From Tepidimonas ignava (lineage in GTDB: Bacteria; Pseudomonadota; Gammaproteobacteria; Burkholderiales; Burkholderiaceae_C): a stretch of DNA of 64,000 nucleotides. The position numbers and the translations under genes were made by a program. How positions within the stretch are numbered: the stretch's first letter is position 1; each line of letters opens with the position of its first letter. Shown piece by piece: positions 1 to 10,936 of the stretch. The stretch is taken from positions 81,898-145,897 of the forward strand of contig NZ_SMAH01000008.1 of the NCBI RefSeq assembly GCF_004342625.1, read 5' to 3'. The notes beneath the pieces were generated by a model. It saw nothing but the letters and a program-made list of their open reading frames with translations, did no database searches and was not told the DNA's origin.

Positions 1-326
1 ACCTCTGGAGCCGCCCGATGTTCCAGGTCGAACTGTGGGTCGGGCTGGGCCTGCCGATCGTGCTGACCGCAGTGCCCTCGCTGCGCCGCAACCTGCAGCT
101 CCAATTGCTGGCCGCCGTCGTGGCCGTGGTGGCGCTGTTCGTCGCGCGCTACGACTTCGTCATCGGCGGGCAGTTGGTGCCCTTGTTCAAAGGCAGTTGG
201 GTGCACGGCCTGCTCGAGTACCACCCCTCGGCGGCGGAGTGGGCGGTGCTGGCGCTGTCCATCTTCCTGTCCAACACCATCAACGCCCTGGGCGAAAAAC
301 GCCTGGCTTTGGATGAACGCGCATGA
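1..326 (+). CDS. NrfD/PsrC-type membrane subunit, C-terminal part
   Basis: This is the end of a polytopic membrane protein whose start lies left of the window; the reading frame is open from base 3. The visible 107 or so residues hold about three hydrophobic segments and a late PSAAEW stretch, as in the C-terminus of NrfD/PsrC/DmsC-like quinol-interacting anchors of molybdopterin oxidoreductases. Such subunits exchange electrons between the quinone pool and the periplasmic catalytic and Fe-S subunits. The stop overlaps the start of a TorD-type chaperone gene by 4 bases (ATGA), which supports a molybdoenzyme operon. The substrate of the enzyme cannot be told from this fragment. Confidence 0.7.
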   Translation, partial: LWSRPMFQVELWVGLGLPIVLTAVPSLRRNLQLQLLAAVVAVVALFVARYDFVIGGQLVPLFKGSWVHGLLEYHPSAAEWAVLALSIFLSNTINALGEKRLALDERA

Positions 327-991
327 GCGATCCCTTGTCCTGTGCGGCCACCGGTGATGCTCCCCAACCCATCACCGACCGCCTTGCCCGAGCCGACGCG
401 TACTGGCTGCTGGCTCGGGCCTTTTTGCCTCCTCCACGCGGATGGTTGTTGTCCCAGTGGAGCGAGCCGCTGCTGAGCGACTTGGCCGATCTGGCCCCCA
501 CCCTGGGCCTGGACCTGACCCGGCTGCACACGGCCGTGGCCACCGTGCAAGCCCAGCGGGCGGCCCTGGAAAGCGCGGGCGGGCCGATGGCCGACTGGTT
601 GGTGGCGTATTCGGCCATCTTCCTAACCCCCCCTGTGGATGCCCCTCTCAACACGGGGCTGCTTTTGGAGGGCTCGCTGGCCGGCACCGTGGCGCAACAG
701 GCGGCCCAGTGCTACCGCGAGGGGGGCTTTGCACCTGCCGAAAACTTCCGGGACCTGCCGGACCACGTGGCCATGCAATTGGAGTTCGTGGCCCATTTGC
801 TCGAACGCGCCGAGCAAGGTGACGAAGCGGCCGAGGCGCTGGCGGAGGATTTTGTGCGCCATTTCGTGGCGGCTTGGGCCCCGTTGCTGGAACAAGCGTG
901 CCAGCGCGCCACGGCGCGGGAACCCGGCGCCCTCGTGTGGGCGGCGCTGGCGCAGGTGATTCAACAGCTGCTGCCCGCGCCCACGGTCTGA
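323..991 (+). CDS. TorD/DmsD-family molybdoenzyme maturation chaperone
   Basis: A 222-residue, all-helical, soluble protein without signal peptide, the usual size of TorD/DmsD/NarJ-type chaperones. These bind the twin-arginine signal and the apo form of a periplasmic molybdoenzyme and hold back export until the cofactor is inserted. The acidic C-terminal half (FVAHLLERAEQGDEAAEAL and the following FVRHFVAAWAPLL) matches the family pattern. It is coupled by an ATGA overlap to the membrane-anchor gene, so it is probably the dedicated chaperone of the enzyme encoded just left of the window. Which member of the TorD superfamily it is remains open. Confidence 0.75.
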   Translation: MSDPLSCAATGDAPQPITDRLARADAYWLLARAFLPPPRGWLLSQWSEPLLSDLADLAPTLGLDLTRLHTAVATVQAQRAALESAGGPMADWLVAYSAIFLTPPVDAPLNTGLLLEGSLAGTVAQQAAQCYREGGFAPAENFRDLPDHVAMQLEFVAHLLERAEQGDEAAEALAEDFVRHFVAAWAPLLEQACQRATAREPGALVWAALAQVIQQLLPAPTV

Positions 992-1000
992 CCGGCTTCG

Positions 1001-1516
1001 ATGGTGTTGCGGTCGCACTGCGTTGCGCGTTGGGCGATCGGGGGCCTGTTGGTGGCGCTGGCCTGGAGCGGTGCTGTTCATGCCGAGCTTGCGGGCGACG
1101 ACTACCAAACCCGGGCGGCGCCGCTGACCGACGCCGAGCGTCAGCAGCGCGAACGCCAGTTGCGCGCCGAGCAAGAGCGGCAAGCCGCCGCCGAGCGTGC
1201 GGCGGCCGAGCGCCGCCGCAGGCTCCAAGAGGCCCTGGCCGCCTGGAAAGCCGCACGTCCCCCAGGCGCCCAGCTTGTGGAGCAGCGCTGCACCCGCTGC
1301 CACACGGCGGACGTGATCCAGCCCGCCAGTCGCGGCACGGTGGGCTGGCTGTGGACGGTGGCTCGCATGCGTTTGCACGGCGCCGACATCGACGTCGCGC
1401 AGGCGTTGACCGTGGCTCGCTACCTGGCTGAACGCGGCGCGGCGAACCGGCCCGCCCTCGACGCACCGCCGGACGAAGCCACGCTGCTGTCGATGCGGCG
1501 GCCGCCACCCCAGTGA
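1001..1516 (+). CDS. periplasmic monohaem cytochrome c
   Basis: A 171-residue protein with an N-terminal signal peptide (about residues 1-28, cleavage after AVHA), a strongly charged Arg/Glu/Ala-rich helix at about 43-80 that looks like a coiled coil, and one haem c motif CTRCH at 97-101. Met123 in a WTVARMRLHG stretch is a possible distal ligand. It starts 9 bases after the TorD-type gene on the same strand, so it probably passes electrons for the same periplasmic redox enzyme. The charged N-terminal helix is unusual for a small c-type cytochrome and may be a tether or docking element. No closer family assignment is offered. Confidence 0.75.
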   Translation: MVLRSHCVARWAIGGLLVALAWSGAVHAELAGDDYQTRAAPLTDAERQQRERQLRAEQERQAAAERAAAERRRRLQEALAAWKAARPPGAQLVEQRCTRCHTADVIQPASRGTVGWLWTVARMRLHGADIDVAQALTVARYLAERGAANRPALDAPPDEATLLSMRRPPPQ

Positions 1517-1654
1517 CGCCGACGACCGTGTCCGCCCCGTGCGTGCGCACGACGTCGCGGTACCCCCTTGGCGGAGCCGTCGACCCGCAGCATGATGCCC
1601 GCAGCCGGTTCCGCTTGAACTATGATGGCGGCACCAGCGTCCACGGAGCACGCG

Positions 1655-2431
1655 ATGTTCGGCCGCCGCCGCCCCGTTCACATCGGGCTGTCCGCCCGGA
1701 TTTTCCACCCGGAGTCGGGTGGCAGCGGTCTGCGCAGCAAAACGTTGCAGGTGCTGGAGCAATCGGTGGCGCAATGGGCGGCGTCGCGTGACACGCTGGT
1801 GCTGATGATCCCTTCGGTGCTGCAAGACGGTGCCTTGCGGCGCAGCAGCATCCGGGTGCGCGACTACGCGCAGTACCTGGACGGTCTGATTTTGCAGGGT
1901 GGCGCCGACGTCAGCCCGCGCGCTTACGGTGAGGAGCCCCTCAAGCCCGAGTGGACGGGCGACCCCGTGCGTGACGCCTACGAGCTGGAACTGGTGCACG
2001 AATTCCTCGAGGCGGGCAAACCCATTTTGGGCATTTGCCGCGGCATGCAGCTCATCAACGTCGCGTTTGGAGGCAGCCTGTACCAGGACATCGGGACCAT
2101 GGTCGACGGCGCCATCGAGCACGAGAGCCCGAGCTACGACCGCCATCGGCACGAGGTGGTGCTCAACCCCGACGGCTGGCTGCAACGCTGGAACGGCGCT
2201 CTGCCAGGACGGCTGGTGGCCTCGGTGCACCACCAGGCGGTCAAGCGGCTGGGACGCGATCTGGTGGTCGAAGCCACGGCGCCCGACGGCGTCATCGAGG
2301 CGATCCGTCTGCAGGGGCGCCCGTGGGTGATGGGGGTTCAGTGGCACCCCGAGTTCCACCCGCTCGACGACCCCGCGATGCTGGACCCGACGCCGATGCT
2401 GGAGGCGTTTTTGGAGGCCGCGCGCCGCTGA
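1655..2431 (+). CDS. class I glutamine amidotransferase-like hydrolase (peptidase C26, PuuD-like)
   Basis: The protein carries the nucleophile elbow GICRGMQ and the downstream WHPEF His/Glu pair of the C26 family, whose members hydrolyse gamma-glutamyl-GABA in putrescine catabolism or related gamma-glutamyl compounds. Length (258 aa) is typical. I place the start at ATG 1655 because GGAG lies 6 bases upstream; an in-frame ATG at 1622 has no Shine-Dalgarno and overlaps a TATGAT that could serve as a -10 box. No puu genes are adjacent, so the physiological substrate is not shown by context; gamma-glutamyl hydrolase activity is inferred from the family. Confidence 0.8.
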   Translation: MFGRRRPVHIGLSARIFHPESGGSGLRSKTLQVLEQSVAQWAASRDTLVLMIPSVLQDGALRRSSIRVRDYAQYLDGLILQGGADVSPRAYGEEPLKPEWTGDPVRDAYELELVHEFLEAGKPILGICRGMQLINVAFGGSLYQDIGTMVDGAIEHESPSYDRHRHEVVLNPDGWLQRWNGALPGRLVASVHHQAVKRLGRDLVVEATAPDGVIEAIRLQGRPWVMGVQWHPEFHPLDDPAMLDPTPMLEAFLEAARR

Positions 2432-2453
2432 CCTTTCGCGCTGCGCGCCGGCC

Positions 2454-3797
2454 TCAGGCGGGCACGGTCGGCGCAGCCGCCTGCGCCAGCGCATCGGCCC
2501 AGCGCTGCGCCTGCGCGGCGTCGCGTGCCTCGACCATCACGCGCAGCACCGGTTCGGTGCCGCTGGCGCGGATCAACACCCTGCCCTGTCCCTGCAGCGC
2601 CGCTTCGGCGTCGGCCTGGACTTGCGCCAACGCGGGCAGCGTGCGCCAATCGCACCCCGGCTGGATGCGCACGTTGCGCAGCACCTGGGGGTACAGCGCC
2701 AGGCCCTGCAGCAGATCGGCCAACGGGCGCTGGCGGCGCACGCACGCCTGCAGCACCTGCAGCGCCGCGACGATGCCGTCCCCGGTGGTGTGCTTGTCGA
2801 GGATGATCAGATGGCCCGACCCCTCACCCCCCAGACGCCAGCCGCGCCGGTGCAGCTCTTCCAGCACGTAGCGGTCGCCCACCTTGGCGCGCGCCAGCGC
2901 CACGCCGCGCCCGGCCAGCGCCTGCTCCACGGCCATGTTGGTCATCAACGTGCCCACGACGCCGGGCACCCCCTCGCCACGCGCCAGGCGGTCTTCGGCC
3001 AGCAGGTACAGCAATTCGTCACCGTTGAACAGCCGCCCATGGGCATCGACCATCTGCAACCGGTCGGCGTCCCCGTCCAGCGCCAGCCCCAGGTCGGCCC
3101 CGTGGGCGCGCACCGCGTCGACCAGGGTTTGCGGATGCGTGGCGCCCACGCCGTCGTTGATGTTGCGCCCGTTGGGGCTGCAGCCGATCGCCACGACGTC
3201 GGCGCCGAGCTCGTGGAACACCGCGGGTGCAATGTGGTAGGCGGCCCCGTGCGCCGCATCGACGACGATTTTGAGCCCGCGCAGCGACAGCTCCGACGCA
3301 AAGGTGCTTTTGCAAAACTCGATGTAGCGCCCCGCCGCATCGTCCAGCCGGCGCGCCCGGCCCAACGCGCTGGAATCGGCCCACGCCGGGGGCTGTGCCA
3401 GCGCGGCTTCGACCGCCAGCTCCCACTCGTCCGGCAGCTTGGTGCCCTGGGCGCTGAAAAACTTGATGCCGTTGTCGGGGTAGGGGTTATGGCTGGCGCT
3501 GATGACCACACCCAGCGTGGCGCGCTGCGCGCGCGTCAGGTACGCCACGGCGGGCGTGGGCACCGGCCCCAGCAGCACCACGTCCACCCCGGCCGAGTTG
3601 AAGCCAGACTCCAGCGCCGACTCCAACATGTAGCCCGAGATACGGGTGTCTTTGCCGATCAGCACCGTCGGATGGGGCTCGCTGCGCTTGAGCACCTGCC
3701 CCACCGCGTGCGCCAGACGCAACACGAAGTCGGGCGTGATGGGCGGTTGCCCCACCGTGCCGCGAATGCCGTCGGTGCCAAAGTATTGGCGTGTCAT
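2454..3797 (-). CDS. glmM: phosphoglucosamine mutase
   Basis: GlmM interconverts glucosamine-6-phosphate and glucosamine-1-phosphate on the way to UDP-GlcNAc. The 447-residue product starts with the family signature YFGTDGIRG, has the active-site serine loop [12 protein letters not shown] (phosphoserine in the active enzyme), the Mg-binding DGDADR and the C-terminal phosphate-binding RASGTEP. The ATG at 3797 overlaps the folP stop by 4 bases, so it is translated with folP in the conserved ftsH-folP-glmM order. An upstream extension of the frame exists but lies inside folP and is not coding. Confidence 0.97.
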   Translation of the reverse strand: MTRQYFGTDGIRGTVGQPPITPDFVLRLAHAVGQVLKRSEPHPTVLIGKDTRISGYMLESALESGFNSAGVDVVLLGPVPTPAVAYLTRAQRATLGVVISASHNPYPDNGIKFFSAQGTKLPDEWELAVEAALAQPPAWADSSALGRARRLDDAAGRYIEFCKSTFASELSLRGLKIVVDAAHGAAYHIAPAVFHELGADVVAIGCSPNGRNINDGVGATHPQTLVDAVRAHGADLGLALDGDADRLQMVDAHGRLFNGDELLYLLAEDRLARGEGVPGVVGTLMTNMAVEQALAGRGVALARAKVGDRYVLEELHRRGWRLGGEGSGHLIILDKHTTGDGIVAALQVLQACVRRQRPLADLLQGLALYPQVLRNVRIQPGCDWRTLPALAQVQADAEAALQGQGRVLIRASGTEPVLRVMVEARDAAQAQRWADALAQAAAPTVPA

Positions 3798-4660
3798 GCT
3801 GCCTCCCTTGCGTTCAAAGCCTGCCACACCCGCAGCGCCTGCACGGTGGGGGCCACGTCGTGCACCCGCACGATGCGCGCCCCCCGCTGCACCGCCAGCA
3901 ACGCCGCGGCCACGCTGGCGCCCACACGGCGCGCGGCCACGTCCTCGCCCGTGATGCGCCCCAGCGTGGACTTGCGCGACCAACCCGCCAGCAGCGGATA
4001 GCCCAGCGTCAGCAGCTCCGGCTGGCGCGCCAGCAGGTCCAGGTTTTGCTCCACCGTTTTGCCAAACCCAATGCCGTAGTCCAGCACCACGCGCTCGCGG
4101 GCCACGCCCCGGTCCCGCACGGCCTGCGCACGCGCGGCCAAAAAGTCACGCACCTGCGACACGGCGTCGCCTTGCATCGGCTGCACCTGCATATCCTGGG
4201 GCTGGCGGTGCATGTGCATCAGCACCACGCCGCAGCGGGGGTGCTGGGCCACCACGTCGAGCGCACCGGTGCGCCCGTCCGCGCTGGCGCGCCGCAGGGC
4301 CCACACGTCGTTGATGATGTCCGCCCCCAGCTCCAGGCACGCGGCCATGACCTCGGGCTTGTAGGTGTCCACGCTGATGGGCACGCCCCAGCGCACCGCT
4401 TCGCGCACCACCGGCACAACGCGCGCCAGCTCCTCCTCCAACGGCACCGGCGGCGCGCCCGGGCGGGTGGATTCCCCGCCGATGTCGAGCATGTCGGCCC
4501 CTTCGCGCAGCAGGGTTTCGGCGTGGCGCAACCCGCTGGCGGCATCGGCATGCGCGCCGCCGTCGGAAAACGAGTCGGGCGTGACGTTGACGATGCCCAT
4601 CACCTGCGGGCGGCTGAGGTCGATGACAAAACGGCTGGTCTGCCAAGGCGCGGCGGTCAT
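3794..4660 (-). CDS. folP: dihydropteroate synthase
   Basis: FolP condenses p-aminobenzoate with hydroxymethyl-dihydropterin pyrophosphate in folate synthesis and is the sulfonamide target. The 288-residue product shows [14 protein letters not shown] near the N-terminus and the pterin/phosphate loop [10 protein letters not shown]. It ends inside the start of glmM (ATGA overlap). A hairpin with a U-tract separates it from ftsH, 67 bases upstream, yet no clear promoter is visible in the gap, so it may depend on read-through of that terminator or on a weak promoter I cannot recognise. Confidence 0.96.
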   Translation of the reverse strand: MTAAPWQTSRFVIDLSRPQVMGIVNVTPDSFSDGGAHADAASGLRHAETLLREGADMLDIGGESTRPGAPPVPLEEELARVVPVVREAVRWGVPISVDTYKPEVMAACLELGADIINDVWALRRASADGRTGALDVVAQHPRCGVVLMHMHRQPQDMQVQPMQGDAVSQVRDFLAARAQAVRDRGVARERVVLDYGIGFGKTVEQNLDLLARQPELLTLGYPLLAGWSRKSTLGRITGEDVAARRVGASVAAALLAVQRGARIVRVHDVAPTVQALRVWQALNAREAA

Positions 4661-4671
4661 GGGCGGTATTG

Positions 4672-4703
4672 TGAAAGAAAAACCGGGCCTTTCGGGCCCG
4701 GTT
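4672..4703 (-). terminator. intrinsic terminator after ftsH
   Basis: A perfect 9-bp stem (AACCGGGCC / GGCCCGGTT) with a 5-base loop is followed on the minus strand by TTTTTCTTT. It lies 27 bases after the ftsH stop and before folP. The U-tract exists only for minus-strand transcription, so it acts on ftsH transcripts and could set the level of folP-glmM by partial termination. Confidence 0.8.
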
Positions 4704-4729
4704 GGGTTGGTGGCACACCCTCGGCCGCG

Positions 4730-6658
<1,929 letters not shown>

Positions 6659-6735
6659 CGAAAACTCCTGCCTACCAACCGTTGACGCGACGCCCGCTGC
6701 CGCGGGCACCCACCCTTGACGGGCCATGTGCGGCC

Positions 6736-6741
6736 ATTGTA
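6736..6741 (-). promoter_or_regulatory. possible -10 element for ftsH
   Basis: Minus-strand TACAAT, about 75 bases upstream of the ftsH TTG start, inside the 158-base gap after rlmE. No good -35 is present at 16-18 bases; a CTTGAT lies only a few bases upstream. The call rests on the hexamer alone. Confidence 0.3.
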
Positions 6742-6784
6742 GGCGTTATCAAGCCCGCATGGCGACCGTTGGGCGGCCAACCCT

Positions 6785-6803
6785 GGCTATCACGCGGATA
6801 GCC
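6785..6803 (-). terminator. hairpin after rlmE
   Basis: A 7-bp perfect stem GGCTATC / GATAGCC with a 5-base loop, 13 bases beyond the rlmE stop. It lacks a U-tract, so it may be a transcript-end stabiliser or a Rho-dependent end rather than an intrinsic terminator. Confidence 0.35.
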
Positions 6804-6816
6804 TCGCCGTTGGCCG

Positions 6817-7503
6817 TCACCCGATCAGACCGCGCGCCACCAAAAAGGTTTCGGCCGATTGCGGCCGCGACGCCTTGGGCTTGTGCGCCTTGACGGTGCG
6901 AAAGTGCTGGCGCAGCCGACGCACCGCGCCGTCGTAGGCGCCACCATGGAACACCTTGACCACCAGCGCGCCCTCGGGCTTGAGGTGCTGCACCGCAAAG
7001 TCCACCGCCAGCTCGATCAGGTGCTCGATGCGCGCCGCGTCCACCTCCTCGATGCCGCTGAGGTTGGGCGCCATGTCGGACACCACCAGATCGACCGCGC
7101 GTTGCGGGACCTTGCCGCCCAACGCTTGTTGCAGGGTCGCTTGCAGCGCCTGCAGCGTGGCCTCGTCACGAAAATCGCCCTGCAGGATGTGCACGCCGTC
7201 GATCGGCTCCACGGGCAGCAGGTCCACCCCCACCACCACGCCGCGCAGCCGCACGTGGCCCGCGGCGTCGGTGACCGTGCCCAGGCGACGCCGCAGGTAC
7301 TGGCACCACGCACCCGGGGCGCACCCCAAGTCCACGATGCACTGCCCGGGGCGCACCAGGTGGTACGTCTCGTCGAGCTCCTGCAATTTGTAAGCGGCGC
7401 GCGCGCGGTAGCCGTCTTGCTGCGCACGGCGCACCCAGGGGTCGGTGACATGCTGGTTGAACCAGGCCTTGTCCACCTTTTTGCTTTGGGTCCGAACTTT
7501 CAT
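6817..7503 (-). CDS. rlmE: 23S rRNA 2'-O-methyltransferase (U2552)
   Basis: RlmE (FtsJ/RrmJ) methylates the ribose of U2552 in the A-loop of 23S rRNA late in 50S assembly. The 228-residue product starts MKVRTQSKKVDKAW, has the Rossmann SAM motif VDLGCAPGAW, the catalytic Asp in VVSDMAPNLSG and a Lys in VVKVFHGG, consistent with the K-D-K-E tetrad. It is divergent from yhbY with a 49-base gap, the same arrangement as in many proteobacteria, where rlmE precedes ftsH. The longer open frame upstream is the antisense of yhbY and is not coding. Confidence 0.95.
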   Translation of the reverse strand: MKVRTQSKKVDKAWFNQHVTDPWVRRAQQDGYRARAAYKLQELDETYHLVRPGQCIVDLGCAPGAWCQYLRRRLGTVTDAAGHVRLRGVVVGVDLLPVEPIDGVHILQGDFRDEATLQALQATLQQALGGKVPQRAVDLVVSDMAPNLSGIEEVDAARIEHLIELAVDFAVQHLKPEGALVVKVFHGGAYDGAVRRLRQHFRTVKAHKPKASRPQSAETFLVARGLIG

Positions 7504-7552
7504 GGACCGCACTATAGGCCCGTTGCGCCGTGCATGGGGGATAATCCCGCCC

Positions 7553-8032
7553 ATGCCAGCCTTGCACCTGACCCCCGCCGAACGCGCCCAGCACCGGGGC
7601 GCGGCCCACCACCTGGAGCCCGTCGTGATGATCGGCGCCGGGGGGCTGACCGAGGCCGTCGTGGCCGAAGTGGACGCGGCGTTGAACGCCCATGGGCTCA
7701 TCAAGGTGCGCGTGCTGGAAGGCGAACGCGCGCAGCGCGAAGCCTGGCTGGCCGAGCTGGCCGAGCGGCTGAACGCCGCGCCGGTGCAACACATCGGCAA
7801 GCTGCTGGTGCTGTGGCGCCCGCTGCCCGCCAAGGAAAAAGCCCCCGCCGGCGAACGCAAGCCCGGCCCGCGCGAGTACAAGGTCGTCAAGCCCGCCAAG
7901 CAGCCCGGGCGGCGCCCCGAGATCAAGACCGTGCGTGTGCTGGGCAACCAGCGTCTCACCCCCGGCGGCTTGGTCAAAAAAGCCAAAAAACGCCAAAAGA
8001 GCGCCAAAAAGGCCGCGGCGGCGGGGCGTTGA
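7553..8032 (+). CDS. yhbY: YhbY-family RNA-binding protein (CRM domain)
   Basis: A single CRM/YhbY RNA-binding domain occupies about residues 1-95 (opening LTPAERAQHRGAAHHLEPVV, with IGAGGLTEAVVAEVDAAL following); proteins of this kind associate with pre-50S particles. The C-terminal 60 or so residues are Lys/Arg/Pro-rich and end in a Lys-Ala run, likely a disordered RNA-binding tail that makes this protein (159 aa) longer than the E. coli form of about 97 aa. It is divergent from rlmE. ATG 7553 is the only start that gives the domain N-terminus; a GATAAT 13 bases upstream could be a -10, leaving a very short leader. Confidence 0.9.
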   Translation: MPALHLTPAERAQHRGAAHHLEPVVMIGAGGLTEAVVAEVDAALNAHGLIKVRVLEGERAQREAWLAELAERLNAAPVQHIGKLLVLWRPLPAKEKAPAGERKPGPREYKVVKPAKQPGRRPEIKTVRVLGNQRLTPGGLVKKAKKRQKSAKKAAAAGR

Positions 8033-8080
8033 TCGCGGGGTGGCCAGCACCGCCACCGATGTCGTGGCATGCTTGCGGGC

Positions 8081-10144
8081 ATGAACACCCGCACCGACAC
8101 CGCTTTCCTTGACAACCCCCTGCTGGCGCTGGAGCCGCTGCCGCGCTACAACGCGGTTCAACCCGCGCACGTGCAGCCGGCCATCGAGGCCCTGCTGCAC
8201 GAGGCCGAAGCGGCGCTGCAAGCCGCCACCGCCCCCGAGCACCCGGCCGACTGGCAAGCGCTGGCGCGCACGCTGGACGTCGCCACCGAGCGCCTGGGGC
8301 GCGCCTGGGGGGTGGTCAGCCACCTCAACGCCGTGGCCGACACGCCCGAGCTGCGCGCCGCCTACAACGCCCTGCTGCCGCGGGTGACGGAGTTTTGGAC
8401 GCGTTTGGGCGCTGACGAGGCCTTGTACGCCAAGTACAAGGCCATCGACCCCACGCGGTTGGATGCCGTTCAGCAGCGGGCGCGCGAGCTGGCGCTGCAG
8501 GGCTTTGTGCTGGGCGGCGCCGAGCTGCAAGGCGCGGCCAAGGAACGCTTCGCCGCCATCCAGGAACGTCAGGCCGAGCTGGCGCAGCGCTTCAGCGAAC
8601 ACGTGCTGGACGCCACCGACGGCTGGCACTGCGACATCGACCCGGCCCAGGCCGCCGGCCTGCCCGACGACGTGCAAGCCAGCGCCCGCGCGGCCGCCGA
8701 GGCGGCCGGCAAAGCTGGCCAATTGCGGCTGGGCTTGAAGCTGCCGGTGTACCTGCCGGTGATGCAGTTCGCGCACGACCGCGAGCTGCGCGCGCGCCTG
8801 TACCGCGCCTACGGCACGCGCGCCAGCGACCAGGCTGAAGGCGAGCTGGCCCGGCTGGACAACACCGCCATCGTGCGCGAGCTGCTGGCGCTGCGCCACG
8901 AGGAAGCGCAGCTGCTCGGGTACCCGAGCTTTGCCCACCTGTCGCTGGTGCCCAAAATGGCCGAATCGCCCGAGCAGGTGCTGGCTTTTTTGCGCGACTT
9001 GGCGCAACGCGCGCGCCCCTGGGCGGAGCGCGACGTGGCCGACATGCGGGCCTTTGCGGCATCGGCGCTGGGGCTGAGCGACCCGCAGCCGTGGGACTGG
9101 ACCTACATCGCCGAAGCGCTGCGCCAGCAGCGCTACGCCTACAGCGAGCAGGAGGTCAAGCCCTACTTTCCGCTGCCACGGGTGCTGCAAGGTCTGTTCG
9201 ACATCGTGGGCACGCTGTTCGAAGTGCGCTTCGAGCCGATGGAAGCACCGGTGTGGCACCCGTCGGTGCAAGCGTTTGCGCTCCATCGCGACGCCGAGCT
9301 GCTGGGGCACTTTTACCTCGACCCGGTGGCGCGCGCGGGCAAGCGCGGCGGCGCTTGGATGGACGACGCCCGCAGCCGCTGGCGCCGGCCCGACGACGGT
9401 CGCCTGCAAACCCCGGTGGCCTACCTGGTGTGCAACTTTGGCGAAGGCGCGGGCGGCCGCCCGCCGCTGCTGACGCACGACGACGTCACGACGCTGCTGC
9501 ACGAGTTCGGGCACGGCTTGCACCACCTGCTGACGCAGGTCGATGAGCACGACGTCGCGGGCATCAGCGGCGTGGAGTGGGACGCGGTGGAGCTGCCCAG
9601 CCAGTTTCTGGAAAACTTTGGCTGGGACTGGGAAGCCTTGCAACGCCTCAGCGGCCACGTCGACACGGGCGAACCGCTGCCGCGCACGCTGTACGACAAG
9701 ATGCGCGCCGCGCGTCACTTCCAGAGCGCGCTGCAGCTGCTGCGGCAGGTCGAATACGCGCTGTTCGACATGCGGCTGCACCTGGAAGGGGCGCCGGGCG
9801 GCGACGTCATGGCGCTGCTGGAGCAGGTGCGCGACGAAGTGGCCGTGCTGCGCCCACCGGCGTGGCACCGCATGCCGCACAGCTTCAGCCACATCTTTGC
9901 CGGCGGCTACGCGGCCGGCTACTACAGCTACCTATGGGCCGAAGTGCTCAGTGCCGACGCCTTTGCGGCCTTCGAAGAAGCCGCCGCCGAGCGTGGCAGC
10001 GTGCTGGACACCGCCACCGGGCGGCGCTTTCGGCAAACCATCCTGGAAGTCGGCGGCAGCCGCCCGGCGCTGGCGTCGTTTCGCGCCTTTCGCGGGCGCG
10101 AGCCGCGCATCGACGCGCTGCTGCGCCAGCTGGGTCTGGCGTGA
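8081..10144 (+). CDS. prlC: oligopeptidase A (M3 metallopeptidase)
   Basis: Cytoplasmic zinc oligopeptidase that clears signal-peptide and other peptide fragments. The 687-residue product has the M3 zinc motif LLHEFGHGLHH and the third-ligand region ISGVEWDAVELPSQF, followed by the FAGGYAAGYYSY segment typical of the family's substrate-binding side. Length matches PrlC (about 680). An in-frame ATG at 8069 would add 4 residues; neither start has a strong Shine-Dalgarno. It follows yhbY by 48 bases on the same strand. Confidence 0.94.
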   Translation: MNTRTDTAFLDNPLLALEPLPRYNAVQPAHVQPAIEALLHEAEAALQAATAPEHPADWQALARTLDVATERLGRAWGVVSHLNAVADTPELRAAYNALLPRVTEFWTRLGADEALYAKYKAIDPTRLDAVQQRARELALQGFVLGGAELQGAAKERFAAIQERQAELAQRFSEHVLDATDGWHCDIDPAQAAGLPDDVQASARAAAEAAGKAGQLRLGLKLPVYLPVMQFAHDRELRARLYRAYGTRASDQAEGELARLDNTAIVRELLALRHEEAQLLGYPSFAHLSLVPKMAESPEQVLAFLRDLAQRARPWAERDVADMRAFAASALGLSDPQPWDWTYIAEALRQQRYAYSEQEVKPYFPLPRVLQGLFDIVGTLFEVRFEPMEAPVWHPSVQAFALHRDAELLGHFYLDPVARAGKRGGAWMDDARSRWRRPDDGRLQTPVAYLVCNFGEGAGGRPPLLTHDDVTTLLHEFGHGLHHLLTQVDEHDVAGISGVEWDAVELPSQFLENFGWDWEALQRLSGHVDTGEPLPRTLYDKMRAARHFQSALQLLRQVEYALFDMRLHLEGAPGGDVMALLEQVRDEVAVLRPPAWHRMPHSFSHIFAGGYAAGYYSYLWAEVLSADAFAAFEEAAAERGSVLDTATGRRFRQTILEVGGSRPALASFRAFRGREPRIDALLRQLGLA

Positions 10145-10152
10145 TCGGCAGG

Positions 10153-10176
10153 GCCGCCGCCGGGCACCGCGGCGGC
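10153..10176. terminator. hairpin between convergent prlC and rpiA
   Basis: An 8-bp stem GCCGCCGC / GCGGCGGC with an 8-base loop fills the 34-base gap between the convergent stops. No U-tract on either strand, so bidirectional termination is only a suggestion. Confidence 0.3.
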
Positions 10177-10178
10177 GG

Positions 10179-10883
10179 TCAACCCGCGGCGCCGTCAAAG
10201 GTGACGGTGCGCACCCCTTCAGGCGTGCCCAGCAGGCACACGTGCGCACGTTGGTGCGCGAACACCCCCACCGTCACCACGCCCGGCCAATCGTTGACCA
10301 TGCTCTCGAACGCCGGCGGGTCGGTGATTTGCAGCCCGGTCACGTCCAGGATGTGCTGGCCGTTGTCGGTGACCAGCGGCGCACCGTCGCGCAGCCGCAA
10401 CCGCGCCGTACCCCCCAGCGCCGCGAACTGGCGGATGATGCGCTGCGCCGCCATCGGAATCACCTCCACCGGCAGCGGGAATCGCCCCAACACCGGCACC
10501 CACTTGGACTGGTCGGCGATGCACACAAAACGGCGCGCTTGCGCGGCGACGATTTTTTCCCGTGTCAGCGCCGCGCCGCCACCCTTGATCATGTAGCCAC
10601 GCGGGTCGATCTCGTCGGCCCCGTCGATGTACACGGCCAGCTCCTCGACCTCGTTGGCGTCGAAGACGCGGATGCCGTGCGCGCGCAGCCGCTGGGTGGT
10701 CGCTTCCGAGCTCGACACCGCGCCGACGATGCGCTCGCGCTGCTCAGCCAGCGCGTCGATGAAGCAGTTGACCGTGGAGCCCGTGCCGACCCCGATGATG
10801 TGCCCATGCCCCACGTAGTCCAGCGCGGCGCGGCCCACCAGGGCCTTGAGTTGGTCTTGGGTCATCGGCTCGGCAGCAGGCAT
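10179..10883 (-). CDS. rpiA: ribose-5-phosphate isomerase A
   Basis: RpiA interconverts ribose-5-phosphate and ribulose-5-phosphate in the pentose phosphate pathway. The 234-residue product carries the phosphate loop [15 protein letters not shown], the catalytic DGADEID segment and [18 protein letters not shown] lies 7 bases before the ATG at 10883, which decides against the internal Met at residue 7. It is divergent from pyrD with a 53-base gap. Confidence 0.96.
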   Translation of the reverse strand: MPAAEPMTQDQLKALVGRAALDYVGHGHIIGVGTGSTVNCFIDALAEQRERIVGAVSSSEATTQRLRAHGIRVFDANEVEELAVYIDGADEIDPRGYMIKGGGAALTREKIVAAQARRFVCIADQSKWVPVLGRFPLPVEVIPMAAQRIIRQFAALGGTARLRLRDGAPLVTDNGQHILDVTGLQITDPPAFESMVNDWPGVVTVGVFAHQRAHVCLLGTPEGVRTVTFDGAAG

Positions 10884-10936
10884 CGTTGGCTCCTCGCGGG
10901 CAGGGTTGAGGGGGTACGCAATGCGACAATTATCCA

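Noticed and set aside
8592..9062. Minus-strand frame inside prlC rich in Arg/Ala/Pro.
   Set aside because: Entirely within a clear M3 peptidase gene, composition of an antisense frame, no Shine-Dalgarno or homologous motif.
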